26,841 bases of DNA from Chara braunii. Taxonomy: Eukaryota > Streptophyta > Charophyceae > Charales > Characeae. A model generated the notes under the pieces. It saw nothing but the letters and a program-made list of their open reading frames with translations. It did not search any database and had not been told where the DNA came from. A program made the position numbers and the translations under genes. Within the stretch, counting starts at the first letter, position 1. The number at the start of each line of letters is the position of its first letter. The DNA lies in assembly GCA_003427395.1 (NCBI GenBank), contig BFEA01000109.1, positions 1,373,631 to 1,400,471 of the forward strand, written 5' to 3'. Positions 10,160-19,363 of this stretch are shown here, in pieces.

Positions 10160-11148
10160 ACTCCCTCCTCCTTAACTTCGAAAGTCCGATGAGATCCTTC
10201 TACGCAGGTGCTTTCCCCTTCAACTTTTGTTCATATTCAACAACAACCTGAGGTGATGTCTTGATCAGCTCCTCCTTTGTGGACCTGCCTAGGACTATGA
10301 GCGTTTTGCTGCCTAGGATGATTTTTATGACATGAACGACTTCCCTCTCTACGACAGTCGAAGGCTCCTCAAGCAGATCAGGGTATTTAGCAACGACAAC
10401 TTCGATCTTTGGGAGTGATTTAACGGCCTCACCTTTCTCAACGACGAAGACTAGGTACTACATACCCTCCTCTTGGTTCTGTTTATAATAATTTTAGAAC
10501 ACAAAGGCGCACATGCAACCATAGGAGTTAACTAACCTGTTAGCTTTGTACTTAGATAGTCTAATGGTCCTCCTATCCGGCAACACATGCAAAAACATTT
10601 TTTTGCCCCAGTCAAATTGGGCCTCTGTAACCATGAGGGAGTACAAACCCAAACAACATGTCGAATGGTAAGCCCCAAGAACGAAATCATATGATTACGT
10701 TTTCATTCTCCATAGGAGAAGGTGCAGACCACGTCGTCGACGTAGTCGTGGACAACCATGCGCCCCTTGTTGGCAAGGGTAGAAGCTAGAGATCTACCTA
10801 GCAATTGCACCCGGTCCCCTAAGTGCAGCCTCTCAACAAAGTCGTGACTTATGAAGTTTCGTGGAGCAATTGTCTACACGTGACAAACAAACTTACAAGG
10901 GTGTTTGTGGTGTTTTTTGCAGGTTGCATAGGGTGCGGTCGTGACGATGCAAGGGTTAAACTGCGAATCAACTTTGGTCTGAACACGCACCTCGACAATT
11001 TTAGCCATGTCAGAAGGCGTGAGAAAGTGGGGTATGAGATAGTGTGAGCGCACATTATTTTGCGTCGCACGATGGGCAACCAGATAGTCACCGACCTTGG
11101 CGGTCGGTAAGTTACGTCGTGAGCATGCGAGACGGTGCAAGAGCCCAA
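10160..11148 (-). pseudogene. pol: Remnant of a second Ty3/Gypsy family: protease and pre-RT linker
   Basis: Two blocks read on the minus strand. The first, at about 10690-10870, is RNFISHDFVERLHLG then VQLLGRSLASTLANKG and VVCTFSYGE, which has the layout of a retropepsin just after its Asp-Ser/Thr-Gly. The catalytic triplet itself is not readable, and the frame is broken there. The second, at about 10200-10460, is YLVFVVEKGEAVKSLPKIEVV then KYPDLLEEPSTVVEREVVH, matching the acidic linker before Ty3 RTs; the sequence then departs from the expected RT start. Upstream, 10874-11140 is open but unrecognised. The family differs clearly from the 459-8245 element. RT, RNase H and integrase are absent, so this is a fragment. 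Confidence 0.55.
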
Positions 11149-11817
11149 CGGTTCAGTTTGTTAGGCTTGTCTCGTGCATGGGGCGAGCGGGCATTAGCAT
11201 ACAGGACGACTTCCGCCACAACAGGTTGCCTCAGCGTGTGGCTTGGTTTAGCTTCGGTCATTAGGGCAGGGTATCAATGATGTTATGTACAGTCCACGAG
11301 TCGTATGACCAACCATAATTTGACAGCTTGTTCACGGCACTTTGGTAATCCATGTTGAGCGGGCATGCGACCAGTACGCGTCTTGCTTAGGTGGGAACAT
11401 GCAACGATTCGGGTTCACTGAGCCGTGATCCCGTAGGATCGGTTCTTTATTTTTGGATTGTTTATTACTTTGGTTTATGATTTTTGCTTCAAAATGCAAT
11501 GGGACCGGATCCGGTTAGCAAGGCTTGTTGTGGGAGAAAGCGGGACTCTTGCCCAACCACTCAAAGAAAAGGTCGACCTGTCGCTCGTCGAGGGTGCAAC
11601 CTTTTTTTTTTTTTTTATCGTATGGTCGAGGGTTCGTGAGCCCTAGGCCAGCTGGTATGCCTCCGTGCGACCCCGGTGCGGATTCAGTTCTGCCTCTTTG
11701 GGGTTAGTAATATTTTTCTACTATATCGTACCAACATGGAACTTAGCCTAGTAGATACGGCATATAGTTTGAAAGCAGTAGACCTAGGCTTGGCAATGGG
11801 ACAAAGGGGTGCAAATT
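11149..11817. other. Unassigned intergenic sequence
   Basis: No gene recognised. It contains a T15 run at 11602-11616. Minus-strand reading near the left end may belong to the upstream part of the Ty3 remnant, but no motif supports this. Confidence 0.4.
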
Positions 11818-11854
11818 CGGGAAACCAAGGGACTCCCTTGGTTTTGCTTTCCCG
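11818..11854. repeat. Strong hairpin (11-bp perfect arms)
   Basis: AAACCAAGGGA (11822-11832) and TCCCTTGGTTT (11834-11844) are perfect inverted arms around a single C. An outer CGGG/CCCG pair (11818-11821 with 11851-11854) extends the structure across a small asymmetric bulge. It lies about 40 bp before the tRNA-like motif. Confidence 0.75.
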
Positions 11855-11883
11855 CCATAAAGACGTCCGTGGGACCATGACCA

Positions 11884-11950
11884 GTGGGCTTAGCTCAGTT
11901 GGTATACCCATTGAACTGCTGGAAATACAAACTCAAGTTTGAATCCATTT
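11884..11950 (+). other. tRNA-like Pol III A and B boxes (SINE head or tRNA pseudogene)
   Basis: TAGCTCAGTTGG at 11891-11902 matches the tRNA A-box consensus. AGTTTGAATCC at 11936-11946 is close to the B-box consensus GGTTCGAATCC, with one C-to-T at the CG. The start-to-start spacing of 45 bp is that of a tRNA. The intervening sequence does not fold into good D and anticodon arms, so this is not a functional tRNA. A tRNA-derived SINE or a decayed tRNA copy fits best; I could not define a 3' end or a target duplication. Confidence 0.5.
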
Positions 11951-13325
11951 ACAATCAGATGTCCAGAACAACATAATTGTAAATTACTTGGGGCCGTTCA
12001 AAAACTTCAAATGGACGATGATATCCCAAAGTCGTTGTTCGACACTCTGTCCTTCGTGACATCCGATTAAAATTGGCATATACAGAGGGGACAAGTACAG
12101 TTCCCCCTGGCTCGTGGCAAAGGCAAGGAAGGGGGGGGGGGGANGGGGGGGGTGTTCTTAATTATTCCATACTTGCTTTGGGGCATAGTTGCAATTGGAT
12201 ACACTCGATGGGGAAGATTGGTATGAAATCAGCTACGTAGGTTGTAGTTTGATGACGGATAGGCAGAGGCAATTTCTCCTTTTTTTTGCTCACATCACGG
12301 TCGAGCCATGAAGGGGTCAGGCTGCTGTGTTAATCGGAAGTCGAATTGCGCTATGCTCAAGTAAAAGATAATGAAGAAGAAAGTTTGATGAAAGAGGAGA
12401 TGAAGAAGAAATGAGTATCATGATGGCGGCGAAGATAATGGATATCTCACTCAATTTTGCATGGTTTTGAGCGGGGTGAAGTGCTATGTAGGGGGTTTGG
12501 GGTTGGACGACCCGAAATCTGCAGCCAGATCAAGACAAAAGTTAGTAGGGAACAAGGTAGAGCAAAACGAGGGTGCGCGGAGGAGTCAAGGAGGGAGAAA
12601 AAAAAGGAGAATGGGAGTTGAAAGTATGTATCTTGCTTTATTCCTGATGGAATTGAGCGAGAAAAAACTACAATTAGAGGTTTTGAGGCACTTTGAGTGT
12701 ATTGGCCATAACAAATTTTTATTTCGGATAATGGTTTGTTGGTACGAGCGGCAAGAGCTCCGTGCGGGAATGAAGGCGGTTGGACCTGGGCGTGCGACAT
12801 GACCACATGCATGAGGAAGGTAATAATGATAGTAATATAGTAATGATCGAATAATACGGCAACGTATTTTTCCCGTACTTTAACGGGAAATTCAATCTCA
12901 TTTTTCACATTTGGTGAGTAGTAGAGGGCGACTTGTGATTGCGACCATACTCACCTCCTTCGACCATTGTGAGTGAGTCGCCTCGCATTCGTCCTTTTCA
13001 TAACCAGATTCCTTCATATCATCATCGTCTCCTTCGGGAATTCCGGGTCATGTTTGACACCCGTGCAGCTTTAAAAGTCCGTCTTTTCGAACTTGACCGT
13101 GTTTACAATCAGGTGTCATCGGACTCGTCATAATTTACCGGGAGGGGGGCCACTGCCTCGGGTCCGGGGGGCACCGGTTCTTATGACATTTGGCCACCCC
13201 CTCTCCCTCCCTGATACTGGTTCCTTATGATGCCGATGGAGCTATCTTTGTTCTTGGCCTGCTGGGCCCTCCTACCCCTTTTGAACAACCCGACGGTAGG
13301 TTCAACCTTTACTGAACTACCGAAC
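11951..13325. other. Unassigned region left of the Penelope-like insertion
   Basis: No gene is recognised with confidence. A minus-strand open frame (12447-12908, 153 codons) has hydrophobic N-terminal stretches but no known motif. A short plus-strand frame (12939-13133) and a readable patch at about 13226-13312 (GAIFVLGLLGPPTPFEQPDG) look more protein-like and could be a decayed older element, because the Penelope-like element inserted immediately after them. Base 12144 is ambiguous. Confidence 0.35.
12131..12152 (+). repeat. G-tract (G12, then AN, then G8)
   Basis: A run of twelve G, two other bases (one ambiguous), then eight G. It could form a G-quadruplex, and the ambiguous base suggests sequencing difficulty. 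Confidence 0.8.
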
Positions 13326-13336
13326 TCAACGAACCA
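13326..13336. repeat. Target-site duplication, left copy (TCAACGAACCA)
   Basis: This 11-bp sequence recurs exactly at 19364-19374, immediately outside the right end of the element. The last four bases (ACCA) also precede the inner repeat copy at 18684, so the exact element boundary is ambiguous by up to four bases. Confidence 0.85.
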
Positions 13337-13394
13337 GATGCACTGTAATTTTTTTTTATTTTTTTTTTTTGATTTTTTTTTTTTTCAGTACCGG

Positions 13395-13422
13395 GTGGTC
13401 GGTAGACCAGACCGGAGACCAC
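13395..13422. repeat. Hairpin in left pLTR
   Basis: GTGGTC (13395-13400) pairs with GACCAC (13417-13422), and an inner CGGT/ACCG pairing can extend it. The same structure is kept in the right copy at 18745-18772. Confidence 0.6.
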
Positions 13423-13627
13423 GCAACTTGTGTAGGTACAGAGTAGGATTTGTCGGCTACTGTTCTCTCGCTGTCAGGTCCGAACGACCTTTTGCTGTTC
13501 CGCGATTTGTTTTTGTTTTTTGTTTTTGTTTTTTGTTTTTGTTTTTGTCTTTGTTCTTTCAACCTTTTGAGCCTTTTTTGGCGTGTTACGCTGAGACCAC
13601 GTCCCATGGACGGGGAAGAACAGTACC

Positions 13628-13635
13628 TATAAAAA
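13628..13635 (+). promoter_or_regulatory. TATA-like box in left pLTR
   Basis: TATAAAAA lies about 600 bp before the ORF ATG and is conserved in the right copy (18966-18974). It is a plausible RNA polymerase II core promoter for the element; there is no experimental support. Confidence 0.45.
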
Positions 13636-13691
13636 GGAAAGCACGATGCCTGGTCAGGTCCTTTTGGGTCCAACGTGGGGATACAGGCACT

Positions 13692-13705
13692 ACATTCCGG
13701 AATGT
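13692..13705. promoter_or_regulatory. Perfect 14-bp palindrome, heat-shock-element-like (left)
   Basis: ACATTCCGGAATGT is a perfect palindrome containing TTCnnGAA, the tail-to-tail pair of a heat-shock element. It is 64 bp downstream of the TATA-like box and identical in the right repeat (19030-19043). Confidence 0.45.
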
Positions 13706-13879
13706 GTGCGAGAAATCCCGCGTGTGGTAGGGTTGGTGGGAGACGACGAGGAAGTTAAGGGAGATGATGGTGGATTCCCCCTGAAGAAGATAGCGTGGCG
13801 GCTATCGAAACCGGTCGGGGTGCCCTACCCACCGGGTGTTTGAATGTGTTTTTACTTGTGTGTAATCTCTTTGAACTTT

Positions 13880-13931
13880 GTGTTAATGCTTCGTGTTAAT
13901 ACTTTGTGTTAATACTCCGTGTTAATACTTT
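13880..13931 (+). repeat. 13-bp minisatellite, 4 units (left pLTR)
   Basis: Four tandem units of the form GTGTTAATACTTT, the first reading GTGTTAATGCTTC. The right pLTR has six units. Confidence 0.9.
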
Positions 13932-13996
13932 CCATGTCTGGGATTATGCACGTGTTGATTGACATTCTGTCATTTCTTCATTTCCATCTCAAATCT

Positions 13997-14241
13997 TTGG
14001 AGGCCCGTGTGAACTGGTCAAGAAGCTGCTTGACGAGCGTAAGCACGAAGAGATTGGTTACCATCTGTGTGTTGCTGGTGGTGTATGGTACGCGTGTTGC
14101 AGCCTTGGGTTGAAGCCGGGACCTACATGCAGGTGTAACCTCCGCTGACAACCGTAAGATAAGCACAGGGAGTTTTCGTGTGTTCAGTGGACGGAGTGGT
14201 CTGGCGAAGGTGGCGTGTTACCAATGAGTGAATAGGGAGAG
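13997..14241 (+). other. Leader between left pLTR and ORF
   Basis: It begins TTGGAGGCCCGTGTG and carries no recognisable gene. No stretch complementary to a tRNA 3' end follows the repeat, which argues against an LTR-retrotransposon primer site. Confidence 0.5.
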
Positions 14242-17200
14242 ATGTCGGGGGCGGGATCACACGAGCTTAGGCGTGACTACGATCGAGACAGGGAAAGATA
14301 CCACGAGAGTAGACGGGAGGCTGACTACAGCCGGGAACGGAGTGGCGACGACCGACGCGATCGCTACATGGATCCTCGTCAAGAACGAAGCGGCAGGGAA
14401 CCGCCGAGACGTTATGTGTCAGTCTGCTATGAGTGCGAGGAACCTGGACACTACAAGAACCAATGTCCAAGACTGATCGGGGAAGCTAGCACTCGATACA
14501 CGGCAGCACACGAACGATCGACCTCACCAGGGCATCAGGCGCGAGGTCAGAAGCGGCGTTCGGCATCTGAAGAACCAGCGTTACGTAAACAAATCGAGGA
14601 TTTAGCTAGCTCTTTAGCTAGCATGAAGGAGGTCATCGATGCGGAGCAAGCGAGCAAGGAACAGAAAGAGGACGGAAGGAGAAAGAGAAGCGCAAGCAAG
14701 AAGTAAAGGAGCAACTGGCGAGGGAAGAAAAGGAACGCCTCGCTAGGGAACAACGTGATGAGAGACGACGAATCAAGAGGGAGTTAGAGAAGCGAAAGGA
14801 AGCTGAGTTTCAGGAGGGTTTGAGAAAGGAGTTGAGAATGGAAGTCCATATGCACGTCGGAGCTGTATGTGAGGAACTCCACCAGAGGCTGTCCGAGACC
14901 ATGTTAAGAAGCGAAGGAAAATAGAAGCTACCAGTCTACGAGGGATCGGACGATGAAGAAAATAGTGTTGAAGATAGCGAAGTCGAAGCATTGAGCGAAC
15001 AAACGGGATGGCAGGAGATTAGTGACAAGCGTAAGCGCAGCGCAGAACGGCCCATCGGGAACGGTCCCCCAATGGAAACCCCTGCAAAGTGACCGGCAAA
15101 ACGAGGCGTTATGCGCCCGAAGCGTTTAGCCCTCAGCTGTCGACATCCATCATTGAAGAAATCGCCAGCGAAGAAGACACCGGGACAGAGCGACGGGAAG
15201 AAGAAGAAGATACCGGCTACTGTAGGCAATCCAGGGAAGCTCCGCTACGTCAAGGACAACCTTCGCGTGCTGGGTGGGATGAACATCGACGAACTGAAGC
15301 AGATTTGTCGGGACGAAGATGTGCATTTTGAAGGGAACAAGAAAAAGATGGATACAATTTTAGCCATTGCGGAGAAACGGACGCATGTGGCCTATGGTAC
15401 TGACAAGGAGGAGGAGGCGACGGCGGAAGGCAGCACCAAAGGGATCAACGAGGACCCAGAAGACAAAGAGGGACACTAGTCCTCGGAGGATGACGAAGAG
15501 GAGGAAGACGACAACTGAACCATCCAAGACTACTGGAGATTGTGTAAAGCCTTGATAGCGATTCGACGGGAAACACCGTACCATGCGGTGACGGAAAGAG
15601 TGTACCGATACGTGGTTATCCTCCTGGCGTTGTATGATCAGATTCGATGGCTACGGAAGTGCCTGATGACGTGGGTAGCACTGTACCAGAAGTATGGCAT
15701 CAAAGCATTCAATGGCAAAGTCAGCGGAGTCTATATTCTGACGTCACCGACCTGCAAAGCGCAATACGTGGGCCAGACCAAGCGAGCAGCTAACGAACGA
15801 TGGAAGGAACATCTATCAGTCTGTGGGCAGGCACGTAAGCAGACACACCTATACAGATGGTGGCAAGTCTTCGGAGCTGAGTCATACGTATTACTACCAA
15901 TCGATGCATGTTCCGATTCGGAACTGCTACCCCTCGAACAATTGTACATCCGCCGATGGTCACCAGTCCTGAACACTACAGGTAAGCAGGGCAAGGGAGT
16001 TAAGACAGGGCAACGGCGGCGAGGTAAAAGGGAACGGGGGAAGGGCGATGGACTAGGGCATGCAAGTGACAAGGTAGCTTCAATAGTACCGATCAGAGCA
16101 AAGATCCACGAGACTGGCGACTGGAGTATAGACGTGTATCAGCTATTGGACTCGCAAAAGGCGATAGAGTGTCGTGCATTCTCGTTGACCTTTGAGCAGG
16201 GAAATAGCTGGTGCGGGGGCTGGAGGGCGGTTAAGGCAGCTTTTGGTAAGTCAAAGTTGACTATTGGGGATCAACATAGGGAACTACGCCATTGTAGGAA
16301 CTACATGGAAGAAGAAGGGATTGTTGAGGTGGTCCGTTTGGTTAAATGGAAGCCCAAGGCGGGACCGGATAGGAAGTTTTTGTGCTCTTTGTACCGTAAT
16401 CATAATCGCATGGAGATTTTGAGGAGGTGTGATCTAGCTGTACTGATTAGATTGATCAAGTCGGCGGGTGATTTCCAGAAAGTGGCCTCGGTTGCCTTCC
16501 TACGACGCATCATAGTACGAGCAATCAAGGTAAACTACGGATGGAGTATGAATGCTAAGTTGGTCGTAAGATTGAAGTTCGATGACCGAATTAGATTAGT
16601 TGAAGTACTTAAGTTAGTTAACGATAAGATCGAAGAGTTGGACATTCCAGCATGTTTGAAAGATGTTGCACGGGGTATGGTTCGGATCATATGGGTTAAA
16701 AACCCGTCGGTAGTCAATATGCTGCACAATAAGCGGCGTTACGCCAAAGCTGAGGTGCTGACCTGCACTTGTGCAGGCCTCCCCTACCCTCACGTAGGAG
16801 ACCACGTGCGCTTCCGCCTGCATGAACAAGAGGGGATCAACCCCATGATCTGTCACGCTAACAACGTACCGAAACTGGTTATTTCGGATAGGGAGAATCT
16901 GCTAGTACAAGAGGTAGCCGCGGGATTCACTACGTGGATCAACCGGGGGAACAGTGAGGTGATGGTACGAAGATCGGAAGTTTGGAAGTGCATGTCGAGG
17001 AACGGCGGGGAAGGCAAAAACCATGCAGCGAAGTATTTGGATTCTAAGGAGGTGGAGATCGTAAAAGCGAATTTGGAAGGCTTGGTGATCACAAGTCTCG
17101 ATCGGAACCCGGGTGAAACAGTAGCCATGTGCCTCAAACTGTACTTCGAGGCCATGATGGATACCTTCGTACTGTCACCCGGATATACGATCGTGCAGGA

Positions 17201-18419
17201 GAGGGAGGAAGACATTTTGGGCAAAATGAAGTCGGAGGCAAAGGAAGTGGGTCTGCAACAGTTTGTGAGGTGGGACAAAAAATGAAAGATGGGGAATGCC
17301 TATGTATTGCCGAAACACAAGGATCTCTCAAGATTTAGACCAATATGTCCTACCTTCTCATAATCAACGGTTCGAACATGCCGTGTTACTTCGAAGGCAC
17401 TAAACTACCTGTTGGCCGGCATGCCAGGTTCGTGGCACTTCAACCTGCGATCGGTGTCGGATCTAGTGCCAAGACTTGAGCAAGGCAACAGGCGTATCGG
17501 TCGGGTGATGCAAGCCAACTCTGAATTGGTGTCTATGTCTTTTGACATCAAAGACATGTTTAGGAAGTTGCCACATGCCGATATCATCCAGGTAGTGGAC
17601 TGGGTGATTGGCCACCATCGGGACAAGGGCAGGGAGTGAATTCGTGTGAACACCAAAGGGAAAGGATGTACTTTCGGTGAGACCACCGGGGAGGATCACT
17701 GGAGAAAAATGGATTTGGAACAGATCGGGAAATTTGTGAGGTGGGAATTGAAGCACACCTATACAAAAGCTACAGGAATTCTACTGCGCTAGGTTGTGGG
17801 TATCCCCATGGGGAAAGGTACGAGCCCGCCATTAGCATGCATAATGTGTGCTTTTGCAGAGTACAAATTCCTGCAAAGTTTGGGAGGATGGCGCCGCTTC
17901 GTGTTTGGCGTGCGCCTGATGGATGACGTAAGTTTGATAATTGTGAAAGGGGGTAAGAGACAGGCTCACGTGGAGCAGATTGCGAGTAGCTTCGAGGGCT
18001 GTTACCCCGAAAATCTAACTCTACAGAGGACTCATGGGGGCGACGGAGAGTGGAAATTCTTGAGCGTCAACATGAATGCGGATGCATCGTACCCGTACTT
18101 ACGATGCACGCAGTCTTCGAAGGACGAGACCTCATCATGGGAGGAAGGGAGATTGGAATACAAAAACGGTCAAACATACTACTCATGGGGTAGTAAGGTG
18201 CAAAAAAGTGCGGTTGTGGAAAGCTGTTTGCACAGGATTGAGCGCAACACCAACGTGTGTTCGAACATTCCTATGAGAGTTCTAAGCTTGCAGAGGGAAT
18301 TGCGCCTGAAAACGTTCCCTCACACTGTTTTGAAGCGGGTTCTGAAGTGCTTTGCAACAGGGAGGGATCCAATCTGGAATTTGACATACAAATGGCTCTT
18401 TGAGGATGATCTGGATTAG
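14242..18419 (+). pseudogene. Penelope-like polyprotein: CCHC - coiled coil - SAP-like - GIY-YIG - RT
   Basis: Start is ATG 14242. Residues 62-75 are a zinc knuckle (CYECEEPGHYKNQC). One frameshift at about 14670-14690 joins a K/E/R coiled coil, an acidic segment, a Lys-rich nuclear-localisation-like tract and a SAP-like motif (about 15258-15372; MNIDELKQICRDEDVHF). The GIY-YIG domain (15726-15983) has GVY, YVGQT, the ERWKEH Arg and His, Glu in LEQLYI and Asn in LNTTG. The RT follows: LPKHKD..RFRPI (about 17307), SFDIKDMF with Asp at 17544, VGIPMGKG (about 17793), LMDD (17922-17927), then a Penelope-type thumb (WKFLSVNM; RELRLKTFPHTVLKRVL). Internal stops: 14922, 15090, 15477, 15516, 17283, 17361, 17637, 17790. 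All catalytic residues survive. The frame stays in register throughout, so this was probably one protein of nearly 1,400 residues. Confidence 0.88.
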
Positions 18420-18683
18420 GTTTTGTACTCTGAGTAGGTTCATCGACTTGGCAGCTATCGGTTTGAGGTTTGAGGTTAGATAGTGTACCCAGGCAGATGT
18501 ATAAGTCGTTTGGTGTGTTTTTCCTTTTTCCTTTGTCATTTTGTCGTTCTTTTGTCGTTTTTTTTGACTGGCAGAACGCACCCAGAGTGAGGGAGTTGGG
18601 ACAGGAACAGTGATTTGTTGGATACTATGTAACCTGAGTGATAATTCGGCTGATATAGGGACAGGGGTTCTGCAGTCGGTAGG
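18420..18683 (+). other. 3' region between ORF stop and right pLTR
   Basis: About 260 bp without coding sequence. It contains a TTTTGTCG-rich patch (about 18515-18570). No convincing polypurine tract precedes the right repeat. Confidence 0.55.
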
Positions 18684-18965
18684 ACCAGATGCACTGTAAT
18701 TGTTTTTTATTTTTTTTTTTGACTTTTTGTTTTTTCGGTACCGGGTGGTCGGTAGACCAGACCGAAGACCACGCAGCTTGTGTAGGTACAAAGTAGGATT
18801 TGTCGGCTACTGTTCTCTCGCTGTCAGGTCCGGACGACTTTTTGTTGTTCCACGATTTGTTTTTGTTTTTGGTTTTTGTTTTTGCCTTTGTTCTTTCGGC
18901 CTTTTGAGCCCTTTTTGGCGTGTTACGCTGAGACCGCGTCCCATGGACGGGGAAGAACCAGTACC

Positions 18966-18974
18966 TATAAAAAA
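18966..18974 (+). promoter_or_regulatory. TATA-like box in right pLTR
   Basis: TATAAAAAA, the counterpart of 13628-13635. In this position it would drive transcription outward into the right flank. Confidence 0.4.
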
Positions 18975-19029
18975 GTAAGCACGGCGCCTGGTCAGGTCCT
19001 TTTAGGTCCAACGCGGGGATACACACACT

Positions 19030-19043
19030 ACATTCCGGAATGT
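19030..19043. promoter_or_regulatory. Perfect 14-bp palindrome, heat-shock-element-like (right)
   Basis: ACATTCCGGAATGT, identical to the left copy although neighbouring bases differ between the repeats. Confidence 0.45.
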
Positions 19044-19216
19044 GTGCGAGAAATCCCGCGTGTGGTAGGGTTGGTGGGAGACGACAAGGAAGTTAAGGGA
19101 CATGATGGTGGATTCCCCTGAAGAAAACAGCGTGGCGGCTGTCAAAACCGGTCGGGGTGCCGTACCCACCGGGTGTTTGAATGTGTTTTTACTTGTGTGT
19201 AATCTCTTTGAACTTT

Positions 19217-19294
19217 GTGTTAATGCTTCGTGTTAATACTTTGTGTTAATACTTTGTGTTAATACTTTGTGTTAATACTTCGTGTTAATACTTT
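19217..19294 (+). repeat. 13-bp minisatellite, 6 units (right pLTR)
   Basis: Six tandem GTGTTAATACTTT-type units against four in the left copy. This unit-number difference accounts for 26 bp of the length difference between the repeats. Confidence 0.9.
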
Positions 19295-19363
19295 TCGTGT
19301 CTGGGATTATGCACGTGTTGATTGACTTTCTGTCATTTCTTCATTTCCATCTCAAATCTCAAA

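Larger units (their letters stand above)
13337..13996 (+). repeat. Left LTR-like repeat (pLTR) of the Penelope-like element
   Basis: It aligns end to end with 18684-19359, from CAGATGCACTGTAATT to CATCTCAAATCT, with scattered substitutions and small indels in T-runs and in a 13-bp minisatellite. It contains in order a T-rich start, a hairpin (13395-13422), TTTTTG-rich DNA (about 13506-13560), a CGTCC/GGACG stem-loop (about 13602-13614), a TATA-like box, a 14-bp palindrome and the minisatellite. After 13996 the two copies diverge sharply. Confidence 0.92.
18684..19359 (+). repeat. Right LTR-like repeat (pLTR) of the Penelope-like element
   Basis: Counterpart of 13337-13996. It differs by substitutions, a shorter TTTTTG-rich run and two extra 13-bp minisatellite units. 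It keeps the hairpin (18745-18772), TATA-like box (18966-18974), palindrome (19030-19043) and minisatellite (19217-19294). The copy ends ...CTCAAATCT, followed by CAAA, making a short CTCAAAT-type tandem at the element's 3' end directly before the target duplication. Confidence 0.92.
13337..19363 (+). mobile_element. Penelope-like retroelement with N-terminal GIY-YIG and LTR-like repeats
   Basis: About 6.0 kb: left repeat (13337-13996), leader, one long frame (14242-18419), short 3' region, right repeat (18684-19359) and a CAAA tail, all inside an 11-bp target duplication. GIY-YIG nuclease and RT in one polypeptide are the hallmark of Penelope-like elements. The nuclease precedes the RT, as in the permuted Naiad/Chlamys-type clade described from protists, green algae and invertebrates. 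LTR-like 'pLTRs' are known in Penelope elements. No tRNA primer site, TG...CA repeat ends, integrase, protease or RNase H is seen, so this is not an LTR retrotransposon. Eight stops and one frameshift inactivate this copy. Confidence 0.88.

Noticed and set aside
11884-11950. Functional tRNA gene
   Set aside because: The A and B boxes are present but acceptor, D and anticodon arms do not pair.
12447-12908. 153-codon minus-strand frame with hydrophobic stretches as a membrane protein gene
   Set aside because: No recognisable motif, and the hydrophobicity follows from an A/G-rich complement; unsupported.
13337-19363. Classification of the repeat-flanked unit as an LTR retrotransposon
   Set aside because: No TG...CA repeat ends, tRNA primer site, polypurine tract, protease, RNase H or integrase; GIY-YIG with this RT type fits Penelope-like elements instead.
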